DNA of 64,000 nucleotides from Paenibacillus psychroresistens. Lineage in GTDB: Bacteria > Bacillota > Bacilli > Paenibacillales > NBRC-103111. The position numbers were made by a program, and so were the translations under genes. Each line of letters opens with the position of its first letter. The first letter of the stretch is position 1. This document shows, piece after piece, positions 1-7,515 of the stretch. Location: the NCBI RefSeq assembly GCF_009728935.1, contig NZ_CP034235.1, forward strand, positions 5,841,501 to 5,905,500, read 5' to 3'. A model generated the notes under the pieces. The model had not been told where the DNA came from and ran no database searches. It was given only the letters and a program-made list of their open reading frames with translations.

Positions 1-867
1 TTAAACAACTTATCACCCTACATACGAGTTGCCTTGGATGATTACATTGAGTCGCCTTACTTTATTAAGGAACGCGTTATTTTTGATTATGAATTGCTTT
101 TTGTGAAGGCTGGCGAGATAAAAGTTACCGTGGAGAACAAAACTTATCTTGGGCTTCCTGGAGATATATTTCTATTTAAGCCGATGCAATCCCATTCCAT
201 TTATCTTCTAAACAACAAAACCTTGCATCAGCCACATATTCATTTTGATCTTTATTATCAATCGGATAGTCCTGAAGTGAACGTATCCTTCAAGCCGCTA
301 CAGGCTATGAACGAGCAAGAAAAACAATGGTTTCGCGAGGATGTCACTCAATTTGAGATGAACCCGCTGCCCAACCATATCCGTCTAACCAAGCCAGCTG
401 TGATCGAGAAATTAATTTACGATATTATCTTTGAGCTTGAGCGGAAGTTCCCCTATTACGAAGCCTCAGCCAAAGGTTTATTTACTTCGTTATGGATCCA
501 ACTGCTGCGCGAGCATGATTGGAATACGCATAAATATCTTTTGTCTAATTGGGAGCAATTGGACCGGATTAAAAACTATATAAGCCATAATGCTAATAAA
601 GAGCTCACACTCAACGAGTTATCCAGCTTTGCGAATCTAAGCAAATATTATTTATGTAGACTGTTTAAAAGCGGCTTTGGAATGAGCCCGATTCAATATC
701 ATTTGCAGGTCCGAATGGAAAAAGCCAAGCAAATGATTCAATTCTCATCGCATTCCTTAACCTATATTGCGGAAGAGTTTGGCTTTCATAGCATCCATGC
801 TTTCAGTCGCGCTTTTCGCAAGCTGGAAGGTGTTTCACCATCATCTTTTAGAAAAGTTAAGAATTAA
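1..867 (+). CDS. AraC-family transcriptional regulator (5' partial)
   Basis: The reading frame is open from base 1, so the gene begins upstream of the window; a TTG at 34 should not be taken as the start, because the upstream codons read as a typical AraC cupin N-terminus (LSPYIRVA). 288 residues are visible. The N-terminal part is a cupin-like sensor (residues about 15-110) and the last 100 residues are a double helix-turn-helix with the usual LSKYYLCRLFK and FSRAFRKLEGVSPSSFR signatures. It probably senses a sugar and activates a nearby operon, which is likely to the left of the window. The 3' end overlaps the convergent neighbouring AraC gene by 11 bases. Confidence 0.9.
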   Translation, partial: LNNLSPYIRVALDDYIESPYFIKERVIFDYELLFVKAGEIKVTVENKTYLGLPGDIFLFKPMQSHSIYLLNNKTLHQPHIHFDLYYQSDSPEVNVSFKPLQAMNEQEKQWFREDVTQFEMNPLPNHIRLTKPAVIEKLIYDIIFELERKFPYYEASAKGLFTSLWIQLLREHDWNTHKYLLSNWEQLDRIKNYISHNANKELTLNELSSFANLSKYYLCRLFKSGFGMSPIQYHLQVRMEKAKQMIQFSSHSLTYIAEEFGFHSIHAFSRAFRKLEGVSPSSFRKVKN

Positions 868-1759
868 GTCTTAATTGTGTAGGTGTTTGCCCCATGAGTC
901 GACGGAAAGCAGTAGCAAAATGCTGTGTAGAGCTATAGCCCAGCATAAAAGTAATCTCCGTTACCGAAAGCTTGGTTTCTTTAAGCAATCTGGTTGCTTC
1001 TGCAATTTTCACATGGTCTAAATATGATTTTGGGGTAAGCCCCGTATAAGATTGAAACACTTTATGGTAATAGGAAGGACTTACATGAGCAATTGCTGCT
1101 AATTCTTCTAAGCGAGGATTCCAATCCAGTCTAGTTGAAATCTCAGCTTTAATTTTTTCCATACTACTGATTAATTCAGCCGAAATATAATCCAATGGCT
1201 TAGGTAATTTTAAGCTTAGTAAAAAGTCCAGCACTGATATGCGAACCTCTACGGAAACCAATGGATCACTCCGTTCGATAGCCGCACGAATTCTTTGGAG
1301 GCTGCGCAAGCTAGGGGTTTGCGGTTTACTAACTCTTGGCAATGCATATAAGATCTCTAATAATTGAGCCGCCTCCGTCGCTTCTATTCCAAGCCAGCGT
1401 TTATCAGCATGAACGGTCGGGATTTGCAGAACTATCCACCAAAAACGGCATGGCTCGATTATATTCAAGCTCCCTCGGTGTATTTCATCCGGAAGTGTAT
1501 AGAATACTTCCCCCGCTCTTGTTTCGAATTTCCCTTGCTCCGTCTCCCAGCTCGCCTTGCCTTTTTCAATATAAACAAATTCAAAGGAACTTACATGATG
1601 ATGTTCCACTAATGGAATTGCTTTGCGAGCATCATCGAAGCCAAACAAAACGATTTCTGGTACACCATAATCAATCCCATCAAAAGTCCAACGCTTAAGA
1701 TTATTTATTTGTGTTCTTCCATTTGACTTCAACTGTTCATTTTTTGTTTTCATGTACAT
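857..1759 (-). CDS. AraC-family transcriptional regulator
   Basis: About 300 residues. An N-terminal cupin-like domain (HHHVSSFEFVYIEKGKA, then RAGEVFYTLPDEIH) is followed by a C-terminal double helix-turn-helix (SPSYYHKVFQSYTGLTPKSYL and STQHFATAFRRLMGQTPTQLR). I placed the start at the ATG ending at 1759; an in-frame TTG at 1789 would add ten residues and a second ATG lies two codons inside, and none has a strong ribosome site, so the start is uncertain. The gene is divergent from the phytanoyl-CoA dioxygenase-like gene at 1844, with under 90 bp between them, which makes that gene its likeliest target. The effector is not visible. Confidence 0.85.
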   Translation of the reverse strand: MYMKTKNEQLKSNGRTQINNLKRWTFDGIDYGVPEIVLFGFDDARKAIPLVEHHHVSSFEFVYIEKGKASWETEQGKFETRAGEVFYTLPDEIHRGSLNIIEPCRFWWIVLQIPTVHADKRWLGIEATEAAQLLEILYALPRVSKPQTPSLRSLQRIRAAIERSDPLVSVEVRISVLDFLLSLKLPKPLDYISAELISSMEKIKAEISTRLDWNPRLEELAAIAHVSPSYYHKVFQSYTGLTPKSYLDHVKIAEATRLLKETKLSVTEITFMLGYSSTQHFATAFRRLMGQTPTQLRLNS

Positions 1760-1843
1760 AATCTTACTCTCACATTTAATGAACGTCAATTGTTTTAAGA
1801 TGATTTATGCTTCTAGTATTATAACGCGAAGGAGCATTCAGCT

Positions 1844-2674
1844 ATGATTGAGAAAATTAAGATTACGCAGGAAGATAAAGCAAAGTTTAACCGCGATGGT
1901 TATTGGATTAGCCCAAAGCTGATAACGGATGACCAAATTGAGAAGCTAAGAGCGGCACATGACCGCATATGGTCAGGTGATTTTGATGGAGATGGTTATC
2001 CCATGCATCCAGTAAATCTGAATCCAGATCCCAAGCGTTTACGCAAGCAAGACAATGGCTGGTGGATTAATAATGATGTGAGAAATACAGTAACCGATCC
2101 CTATATAGGTGAGCTTGCTGCAGATTTGTTAGAGGTAGACAGCATTCGGCTATGGCATGATCAGATGATCTATAAGCCAGGCTTAGGGGGAGAGGTTTCA
2201 AATGTGGGGAATGTTGGCTGGCATCAGGATTTTGGTTATTGGCAATGCTCGGATAATATGAATATGATGACCGTTTGGATTGCACTCCAAGATACCGATT
2301 TAACCAATGGCGGAATGATGACCATTCTCGGCTCGCACAAATGGGGACTTATCCCTGATAGCAATACCTTTTTTGATCAGAATCTCGATATTTTACGTGA
2401 AAAATATAGTGCAGAAGGACACGAATGGATTGAGGAGCCTTGTATTCTTAAAGCAGGCCAAGCGAGCTTCCATCATGCGCTTACTTTTCATGGCAGTGGT
2501 CCCAATCTTACAACCGTACCCCGATTATCTACAGTAGCTCATTTAATGCCTGGTGGTACCGGATATCATGCTAGAGTGATGAATCACGATAATGTTAAGT
2601 TTCTAGGACCTCGTCCAGTTGAGGGCCAGAAGTTTGATAATGATTTTTTCCCTTTGGTTTACTCACGACCGTAA
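1844..2674 (+). CDS. Phytanoyl-CoA dioxygenase (PhyH) family protein
   Basis: 276 residues. The family consists of Fe(II)/2-oxoglutarate-dependent oxygenases that hydroxylate small molecules. The metal-binding triad is visible: H127 and D129 in WHQDFGYW and distal H216 in FHGSGPN, with R227 as the likely 2-oxoglutarate-binding arginine. The start is supported by GAAGGAG about 9 bases ahead of the ATG. It stands alone, divergent from an AraC regulator and followed by a strong hairpin, so it is probably a one-gene unit controlled by that regulator. The substrate cannot be told from sequence. Confidence 0.85.
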   Translation: MIEKIKITQEDKAKFNRDGYWISPKLITDDQIEKLRAAHDRIWSGDFDGDGYPMHPVNLNPDPKRLRKQDNGWWINNDVRNTVTDPYIGELAADLLEVDSIRLWHDQMIYKPGLGGEVSNVGNVGWHQDFGYWQCSDNMNMMTVWIALQDTDLTNGGMMTILGSHKWGLIPDSNTFFDQNLDILREKYSAEGHEWIEEPCILKAGQASFHHALTFHGSGPNLTTVPRLSTVAHLMPGGTGYHARVMNHDNVKFLGPRPVEGQKFDNDFFPLVYSRP

Positions 2675-2694
2675 AGCTAAACTCTAACCTATAC

Positions 2695-2747
2695 AAAAAG
2701 CGACTGCTTCCAAGTAGAAACCTACTTTGAAGCCAGTCGCTTTCGTT
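2695..2747. terminator. Bidirectional rho-independent terminator
   Basis: The perfect arms AAAGCGACTG and CAGTCGCTTT, plus an inner CTTCcAAGTAG/CTACTTtGAAG pairing, form a long hairpin flanked by an A-run on the left and a T-rich stretch on the right. It lies between the convergent dioxygenase and ABC-2 permease genes and can serve both. Confidence 0.85.
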
Positions 2748-3844
2748 TATTCCCACTTAAACGTTAGACTAGAAATCACAAAAGTAACCAGAACCCAACC
2801 GAGTAAAATCAAAGTTTGCGGCCAGAGAACCGCCAAGCCTTCTCCTACATTCATCACCTGCCGCATAGCTGTCGAAAGATGGGCAATGGGAAATAGCTTG
2901 ATAATCGTTTGCACCCAACTGGGCATATTGTTTATTGGAAAGAATAGCCCACCGAGAAACAGCATTGGAAACGAGATTAATCCAGCAATTGGACCCGCAC
3001 TCTCAGGTGTTTTTGCCAGCGATGCGACAATAAAACCAATCGACATAAAAGTCAGCGTCCCGAGAATAACGAACATCAAGAGCAGCAGCCACGAGCCGCG
3101 AACCTGAGTATGAAAAACGAGGTTCGCCACTAACAATACAATCGTTGCCTGCGAAGCATTCATAATCAAACGCGCTGTAATTTGTGCAGCAATAAATGAT
3201 GATGCATGCAATGGAGTGCTCTGCATGCGACGCAAAATCCCCCGCTCCCGCCATGAGGAGATTTGACCCGCAACACCATTCAAGTTATTGGACATAATCA
3301 TCATCGCAACTATCCCAGGCACTAAGAAATCCATATACTTAAGGTTTAGCGACTGCACACCTTCCGCTTTAACAGTTACTACCGGCTTATAATCCATGAT
3401 TGTCTTGCTAATATCATCCGCAACCTGATTCAGCAGAAATTCACCGGTCTGTTTGGTAGCTTGATTGGTTTCGTCATAGAATAGCTGAACGTGAGCATTT
3501 GCTTCACTTGTCGCTATTGAAAGTGCTGCTTCATAACCCTTAGGTATGACAACGATCAGCTCATTCTCACCATGCTTTAAATCCTTAAGTGCTTGTTCGG
3601 TTTCAGTCCCAATAATAATCTTGGCTGCTTTAGTTGCGTCAAGTGAAGAAATAAAAGCTTTGGAGGCCGTAGTCTGATCCTGATCCACTAAATACAGCTT
3701 AACCGTATTCGTATTGCCTTTGCCAAAAAAGCTGCCCAGCATAATCATAAATATCAATGGAAAAATCAAGGACCAAGCCAGAACCTGGCGATTGCGGGAG
3801 AATAAGCGCAGCTGCGCTAAGGTTAATTGAACATACGCACTCAT
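2747..3844 (-). CDS. ABC-2 type transporter permease
   Basis: 365 residues. A first membrane segment near residues 20-38 is followed by a large extracytoplasmic domain (about 40-170) and then five or six membrane segments, the usual plan of single-chain ABC-2 permeases of the YhgE/DrrB-like drug and lipid exporters. The start ATG overlaps the stop of the upstream ATPase gene by four bases (ATGA), so the two are translationally coupled and form one exporter. The substrate is unknown. The gene ends at a bidirectional terminator. Confidence 0.88.
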   Translation of the reverse strand: MSAYVQLTLAQLRLFSRNRQVLAWSLIFPLIFMIMLGSFFGKGNTNTVKLYLVDQDQTTASKAFISSLDATKAAKIIIGTETEQALKDLKHGENELIVVIPKGYEAALSIATSEANAHVQLFYDETNQATKQTGEFLLNQVADDISKTIMDYKPVVTVKAEGVQSLNLKYMDFLVPGIVAMMIMSNNLNGVAGQISSWRERGILRRMQSTPLHASSFIAAQITARLIMNASQATIVLLVANLVFHTQVRGSWLLLLMFVILGTLTFMSIGFIVASLAKTPESAGPIAGLISFPMLFLGGLFFPINNMPSWVQTIIKLFPIAHLSTAMRQVMNVGEGLAVLWPQTLILLGWVLVTFVISSLTFKWE

Positions 3845-4797
3845 TCTTCTCTCAAGCTCCTTCCAGTCATATGTATGAAAACATCCTCTAAAGTAGCTGT
3901 CCGCGTTTGTAAATCAGCAAATTGAATCGATTGTGCAGCAGCCTCTTGGATTAAACCAAGCAATGCATTCTGGAGATTATCCGTATAAAGCACAAAAACA
4001 TCCTTGCGGATATCGACTTGTTTCACATCATTAATCGCACGCAATTGCTTTAACAGATTTTGCTTCTCAATAGTTGACCCCGTTTCCTGAGCAGGCACTC
4101 GAAACTCAATTGCGCTATCGGATTGCAAATTAAGCACTAAATTGCGTGGAGTATCCAACGCTACAATTTCTCCACGATCCATCAGACAGATGCGGTCACA
4201 AAGAATATGCGCTTCATCCATGTAATGTGTTGAGAGAACAATCGTCTTCCCACGTTCCTTTAAGCGCAATATAATGTCCCATAGCGTACGGCGAGCCTGT
4301 GGATCTAATCCAGTAGTAGGCTCATCGAGAAAAATGATTTGCGGATCATTCACTAGAGCTAATGCGATTGCTAGGCGTTGCTTTTGCCCGCCAGATAAAT
4401 TCTTGACTCGATCATTGAGTTTTTCTTTAAGTAAAACATCTTCTAATAATGGCCCAATTGGTACCGTTTTTGTATAAAAGCTGGCATACATTTGTGCAAT
4501 TTCACTAACCTTTAATAAATCAAATAATGAGGTCGATTGCAGCTGAACTCCGATGACTTCCTTGATCTTTTTGAGATCCTTGCGTGTATCAAAGCCTGCA
4601 ACCTTAGCAGTTCCACCATCCGGCAGACGCAGTCCTTCGATCATTTCCATCGTTGTTGTTTTCCCAGCGCCATTTGGTCCCAACAGCCCGAAAACCTCAC
4701 CTTGCATAACCTCAAAGCTAATTCCATTAACTGCGGTATGCGTACCGTAACGCTTAACAAGCCCATCTACTGCAATAATAGCTTGGTTTTCTGCCAC
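3841..4797 (-). CDS. ABC transporter ATP-binding protein (DrrA/CcmA type)
   Basis: About 318 residues from the chosen start. Walker A GPNGAGKT, signature LSGGQKQR, Walker B IIFLDEPTTGLD and the switch histidine in LSTHYMDEAH are all intact, followed by the C-terminal extension usual in DrrA-like ATPases. I favour the GTG ending at 4797, because GGGGAGG lies 11 bases ahead of it; the upstream ATG (4824) and GTG (4827) lack a ribosome site. It powers the ABC-2 permease encoded next. The promoter region is shared with the divergent 68-residue ORF at 4880. Confidence 0.9.
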   Translation of the reverse strand: MAENQAIIAVDGLVKRYGTHTAVNGISFEVMQGEVFGLLGPNGAGKTTTMEMIEGLRLPDGGTAKVAGFDTRKDLKKIKEVIGVQLQSTSLFDLLKVSEIAQMYASFYTKTVPIGPLLEDVLLKEKLNDRVKNLSGGQKQRLAIALALVNDPQIIFLDEPTTGLDPQARRTLWDIILRLKERGKTIVLSTHYMDEAHILCDRICLMDRGEIVALDTPRNLVLNLQSDSAIEFRVPAQETGSTIEKQNLLKQLRAINDVKQVDIRKDVFVLYTDNLQNALLGLIQEAAAQSIQFADLQTRTATLEDVFIHMTGRSLREE

Positions 4798-4879
4798 TTG
4801 AAATAATACCTCCCCTACTGCCATCACTCTATTTAATGATATAATAATAGTACCACTAACATCAAGGAGCGCCGATTAT

Positions 4880-5086
4880 ATGTCAAAATACTCCATCATT
4901 CAAACTAAGCATTGGGAAACCGCATTACGTGCTGCACCATTGCTCTACTTAGATTCAAATGAACCCTTTTTGCCAATTCGTGTTGGTGTTACTATTTTTG
5001 AAGATTCTGCACATTCCACTTCTCGTTCTGAAATCCCTGGTCGCCTAAAAATGCTGCTAGCGAATTTACGTGCTTCAACTCAATAA
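4880..5086 (+). CDS. Small protein, 68 aa, possible truncated remnant
   Basis: The ATG has a good ribosome site (AAGGAG, about 10 bases ahead) and a TATAAT at 4840-4845, so it is probably expressed. The protein begins MSKYSIIQTKHWETALRAAPLLYLDSNEPF (shown here only to locate it: residues 1-30), then PIRVGVTIFEDSAHS. From memory this resembles the first 50 residues of longer uncharacterised Bacilli proteins; the last 20 residues do not continue that pattern. No continuation is visible in the other frames before the terminator at 5109. It may be a genuine small protein or the 5' stub of a decayed gene. Confidence 0.5.
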   Translation: MSKYSIIQTKHWETALRAAPLLYLDSNEPFLPIRVGVTIFEDSAHSTSRSEIPGRLKMLLANLRASTQ

Positions 5087-5108
5087 ATATAGATCTCACT
5101 ATGAAAAT

Positions 5109-5149
5109 GAGCCACGGCTGAGAAATTCTCTCGCACATGGCTCTTTATC
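5109..5149. terminator. Terminator-like hairpin
   Basis: The arms GAGCCA (5109-5114) and TGGCTC (5138-5143), with inner GAGAA/TTCTC pairing, are followed by a T-rich stretch. It sits between the 68-residue ORF and the convergent HAD gene. Confidence 0.6.
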
Positions 5150-5150
5150 T

Positions 5151-5693
5151 TTAGCTTACATTATTCAGTAAAGCAGCATTTAATTTCTCAACCAATTCCA
5201 ATAGCTCCAACGGTTCTGCAATCGTATAATCCGGACGCTCACTCTCATCTGCAGGAGTATGAGGATACCTCGAAGTCCAGCTTAGAAAAACGCTGGTAAT
5301 GCCAAGCGCATTTGCTCCTTTAATGTCTCTGCTTAAGTTGTTTCCCACCATCACAATTCGCGAGTAATCCGCCTCATTTAATTCGATCGCACCAGCTGCC
5401 GCTTTAAACATTCTTGGGCTTGGCTTAGTCGCCTTAATATTCTCCGAAATAATCATAGCCGTAAAATAATCATATAATCCCTGCTGTTTAAACACATTCT
5501 TAAACGATTGTGCATCGCCATCAGCGACAAGGACTAACGTATACCCTCTATTATAAAGTGTCTTTACCATGACATCCGCATCTGGAATAACACTCGCGCT
5601 AAGCACAATCCCCTCGCTGTCTCTAACCTCTGTTGTTTCATCAATAATCGTATCGCCGCTATCTAGGAATATGACAAGTTTCTTCTCATTCAC
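5151..5693 (-). CDS. HAD-superfamily hydrolase
   Basis: 180 residues from a GTG start ending at 5693, chosen because AAAGGGAG lies 9 bases ahead; the frame runs further upstream into the neighbouring gene but without initiation signals. Motif I reads FLDSGDTI, motif III is the lysine in KPSPRMFKAAA, and motif IV is GNNLSRDIKGA. Most HAD phosphatases have DxDGT in motif I; here the second aspartate is displaced by one residue (DSGDT). It follows the GH110 gene by 26 bp, so it is probably the last gene of that operon and may act on a phosphorylated sugar; this role is inferred. Confidence 0.85.
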   Translation of the reverse strand: MNEKKLVIFLDSGDTIIDETTEVRDSEGIVLSASVIPDADVMVKTLYNRGYTLVLVADGDAQSFKNVFKQQGLYDYFTAMIISENIKATKPSPRMFKAAAGAIELNEADYSRIVMVGNNLSRDIKGANALGITSVFLSWTSRYPHTPADESERPDYTIAEPLELLELVEKLNAALLNNVS

Positions 5694-5719
5694 ACTAAAA
5701 AACTCCCTTTGTTTATTAT

Positions 5720-7432
5720 TTACAATTTCAAAGTAATCGAGTTGTCTGCAATAACCACAGCCGAGCATGCTGTTAAATGGATTAAATCATCCATAGACTT
5801 CAATCTAGCAGAATCACCTATTAAAACAACCTCATTATGCTTAAAGCTAATAGAATTTGTGCTTTTGGCATGGAGTACAAGCGCATCAGACGTTTGAATG
5901 AAATTGCCCTCAATAAAGATATTGTGATGGACCGGCTCAGCTATATTCACTGATGTATTCTCTGGTGCAATGTAAATTACTGGATGCTCACTATTTCCAC
6001 ATTCAATAAATCGGTTGCTGCGGATGGTTAGATCCTTGACACAGCCAGACTCATACCAGCTAGCAGCATCATCGGCAACTGATATCGCACTCATTGTCAT
6101 ATGTTCAAACAAATTATGTTCAATTACAACTTTACCGCGTGTAGTTATTAATACACCTCGAGTAGGAATGCTCGCAAAATAATTATCTGAAATCTCAACC
6201 TCAGGTATCCAGGTTACATTTTCTACTACATCACCTGGTTTAACCCCCTCTGGGATAGGTTGTTCCAGCGTCAGAAGGATTTCGCGAGGATTAACAAATT
6301 CAGCTGATTTAACCTTATTGCTCTCATAAGGAATTAAGGAGTCTCCTCGTACAAAATCAAGCTCATCCCCCGGGATGAACGCTTCGAAGCCATAGCTTTG
6401 GTGATGCATAAACCGCACTAACAACTGATTAAGCGCTGGATTGCTGATAATACCCAGATAAGTGCCATGCACATTGATTGGATCATCATGGCCGCCAATG
6501 AACCGGCTTTGGTTAACTTTGATTTTCCCACGGCATCCCATCAAATGAATAAAATCAGCGAAAGCCGTAACCGTTCGTCCTGTTTCTGGACGCGGCGCCA
6601 TTTCCATGGCATTGAAGCTCAAATCCTCACTAAACTGACCGACAATTCCCAGCCCATGCATAAAGTGCATCCCAACATTATCCCATGAAATATTGCGGCT
6701 TCTGTGTACGAATGCCCCTACCTGGTCACGTACTCCATCGCGTGTTTGTAGAATTCGACCCCGAATCTTGTCTGGAGTGAATTCGAAATAAATACGCAGC
6801 AATCGTGGCTCCAACTCTACCGTTTTTACAGCTGTCTCCAGCAAATTATCAATCCGCCAGGTTGTATTATTATCCGGATTAAACTCTTGCATTGGCCCTT
6901 CCAGAAAGTTCCAACCCTTGCCAACCCAATTTAATTGACCTTCAGCAATCTCATAATGAGAATCGGCATGTACCCTAACATCGAGATAATCAGTCCCATG
7001 CCCTTCGACAGTCATTTCTACAACAGTCGGCTGAGCAAAATCAGTATGTAAGTTGCGTATAAGTATATCATCACAAGCGTCGATTACGAACATGGTTTGT
7101 TTGCCATGAAATATAAAAAGCGAGCCATTCCCTTCAAGCACAAGCTTTTTTACGCCTTTAAGCAATATGCCGATTGTTTTAGTTACATCTGGATTCTCGC
7201 TTTCACTTGCGGTATTGGTAATATAATAAGGCAATCGTGTCGCTTGCTCTGGATAGAAATCATAACGCCCAGCTGGGCATTCCAATATAATCGGACACCT
7301 CAGCTGCAAAGCTGCTTCAATAGCTCGCTTCATTGCAGGTGTTGCATCTTCACCTGAATCCGGTTTGACCCCATAGTCTGTTAAACGGATAATCGTATAA
7401 TTGGAAAAGTTAGCTGAATCTGTTGGCTGCAT
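5720..7432 (-). CDS. GH110-type alpha-1,3-galactosidase, parallel beta-helix protein
   Basis: 570 residues from the ATG ending at 7432 (AAAGGACGG ahead of it); a TTG ten codons upstream is less likely. The protein opens with the VKPDSGEDATPAMKRAIEAA turn common to right-handed beta-helix carbohydrate enzymes. Residues 291-323 read FADFIHLMGC to HDDPINVHG; as I recall, the three catalytic aspartates of GH110 have spacing +23 and +24, and D293, D316 and D317 match that exactly. GH110 enzymes remove terminal alpha-1,3-galactose. No signal peptide is visible, so it should act in the cytoplasm on an imported oligosaccharide, fitting the ABC importer genes just upstream. Substrate detail is not provable from sequence. 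Confidence 0.75.
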   Translation of the reverse strand: MQPTDSANFSNYTIIRLTDYGVKPDSGEDATPAMKRAIEAALQLRCPIILECPAGRYDFYPEQATRLPYYITNTASESENPDVTKTIGILLKGVKKLVLEGNGSLFIFHGKQTMFVIDACDDILIRNLHTDFAQPTVVEMTVEGHGTDYLDVRVHADSHYEIAEGQLNWVGKGWNFLEGPMQEFNPDNNTTWRIDNLLETAVKTVELEPRLLRIYFEFTPDKIRGRILQTRDGVRDQVGAFVHRSRNISWDNVGMHFMHGLGIVGQFSEDLSFNAMEMAPRPETGRTVTAFADFIHLMGCRGKIKVNQSRFIGGHDDPINVHGTYLGIISNPALNQLLVRFMHHQSYGFEAFIPGDELDFVRGDSLIPYESNKVKSAEFVNPREILLTLEQPIPEGVKPGDVVENVTWIPEVEISDNYFASIPTRGVLITTRGKVVIEHNLFEHMTMSAISVADDAASWYESGCVKDLTIRSNRFIECGNSEHPVIYIAPENTSVNIAEPVHHNIFIEGNFIQTSDALVLHAKSTNSISFKHNEVVLIGDSARLKSMDDLIHLTACSAVVIADNSITLKL

Positions 7433-7460
7433 GGAATAAACCGTCCTTTGAGTGCTGAAC

Positions 7461-7499
7461 AAGGAAATGCTCCACAGCGAGGCTGCAGAACATTTCCTT
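7461..7499 (-). other. Intercistronic hairpin after the binding-protein gene
   Basis: The arms AAGGAAATG and CATTTCCTT, plus an inner CTGCAGC/GCTGTGG pairing, make a strong stem between the solute-binding protein stop and the GH110 start. In the sense direction no T-run follows, so it is more likely a 3' stabiliser or partial terminator that keeps binding-protein mRNA in excess than a full stop. It overlaps nothing coding if GH110 starts at 7432. Confidence 0.6.
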
Positions 7500-7515
7500 T
7501 ATTTAAGCTTTTTAT

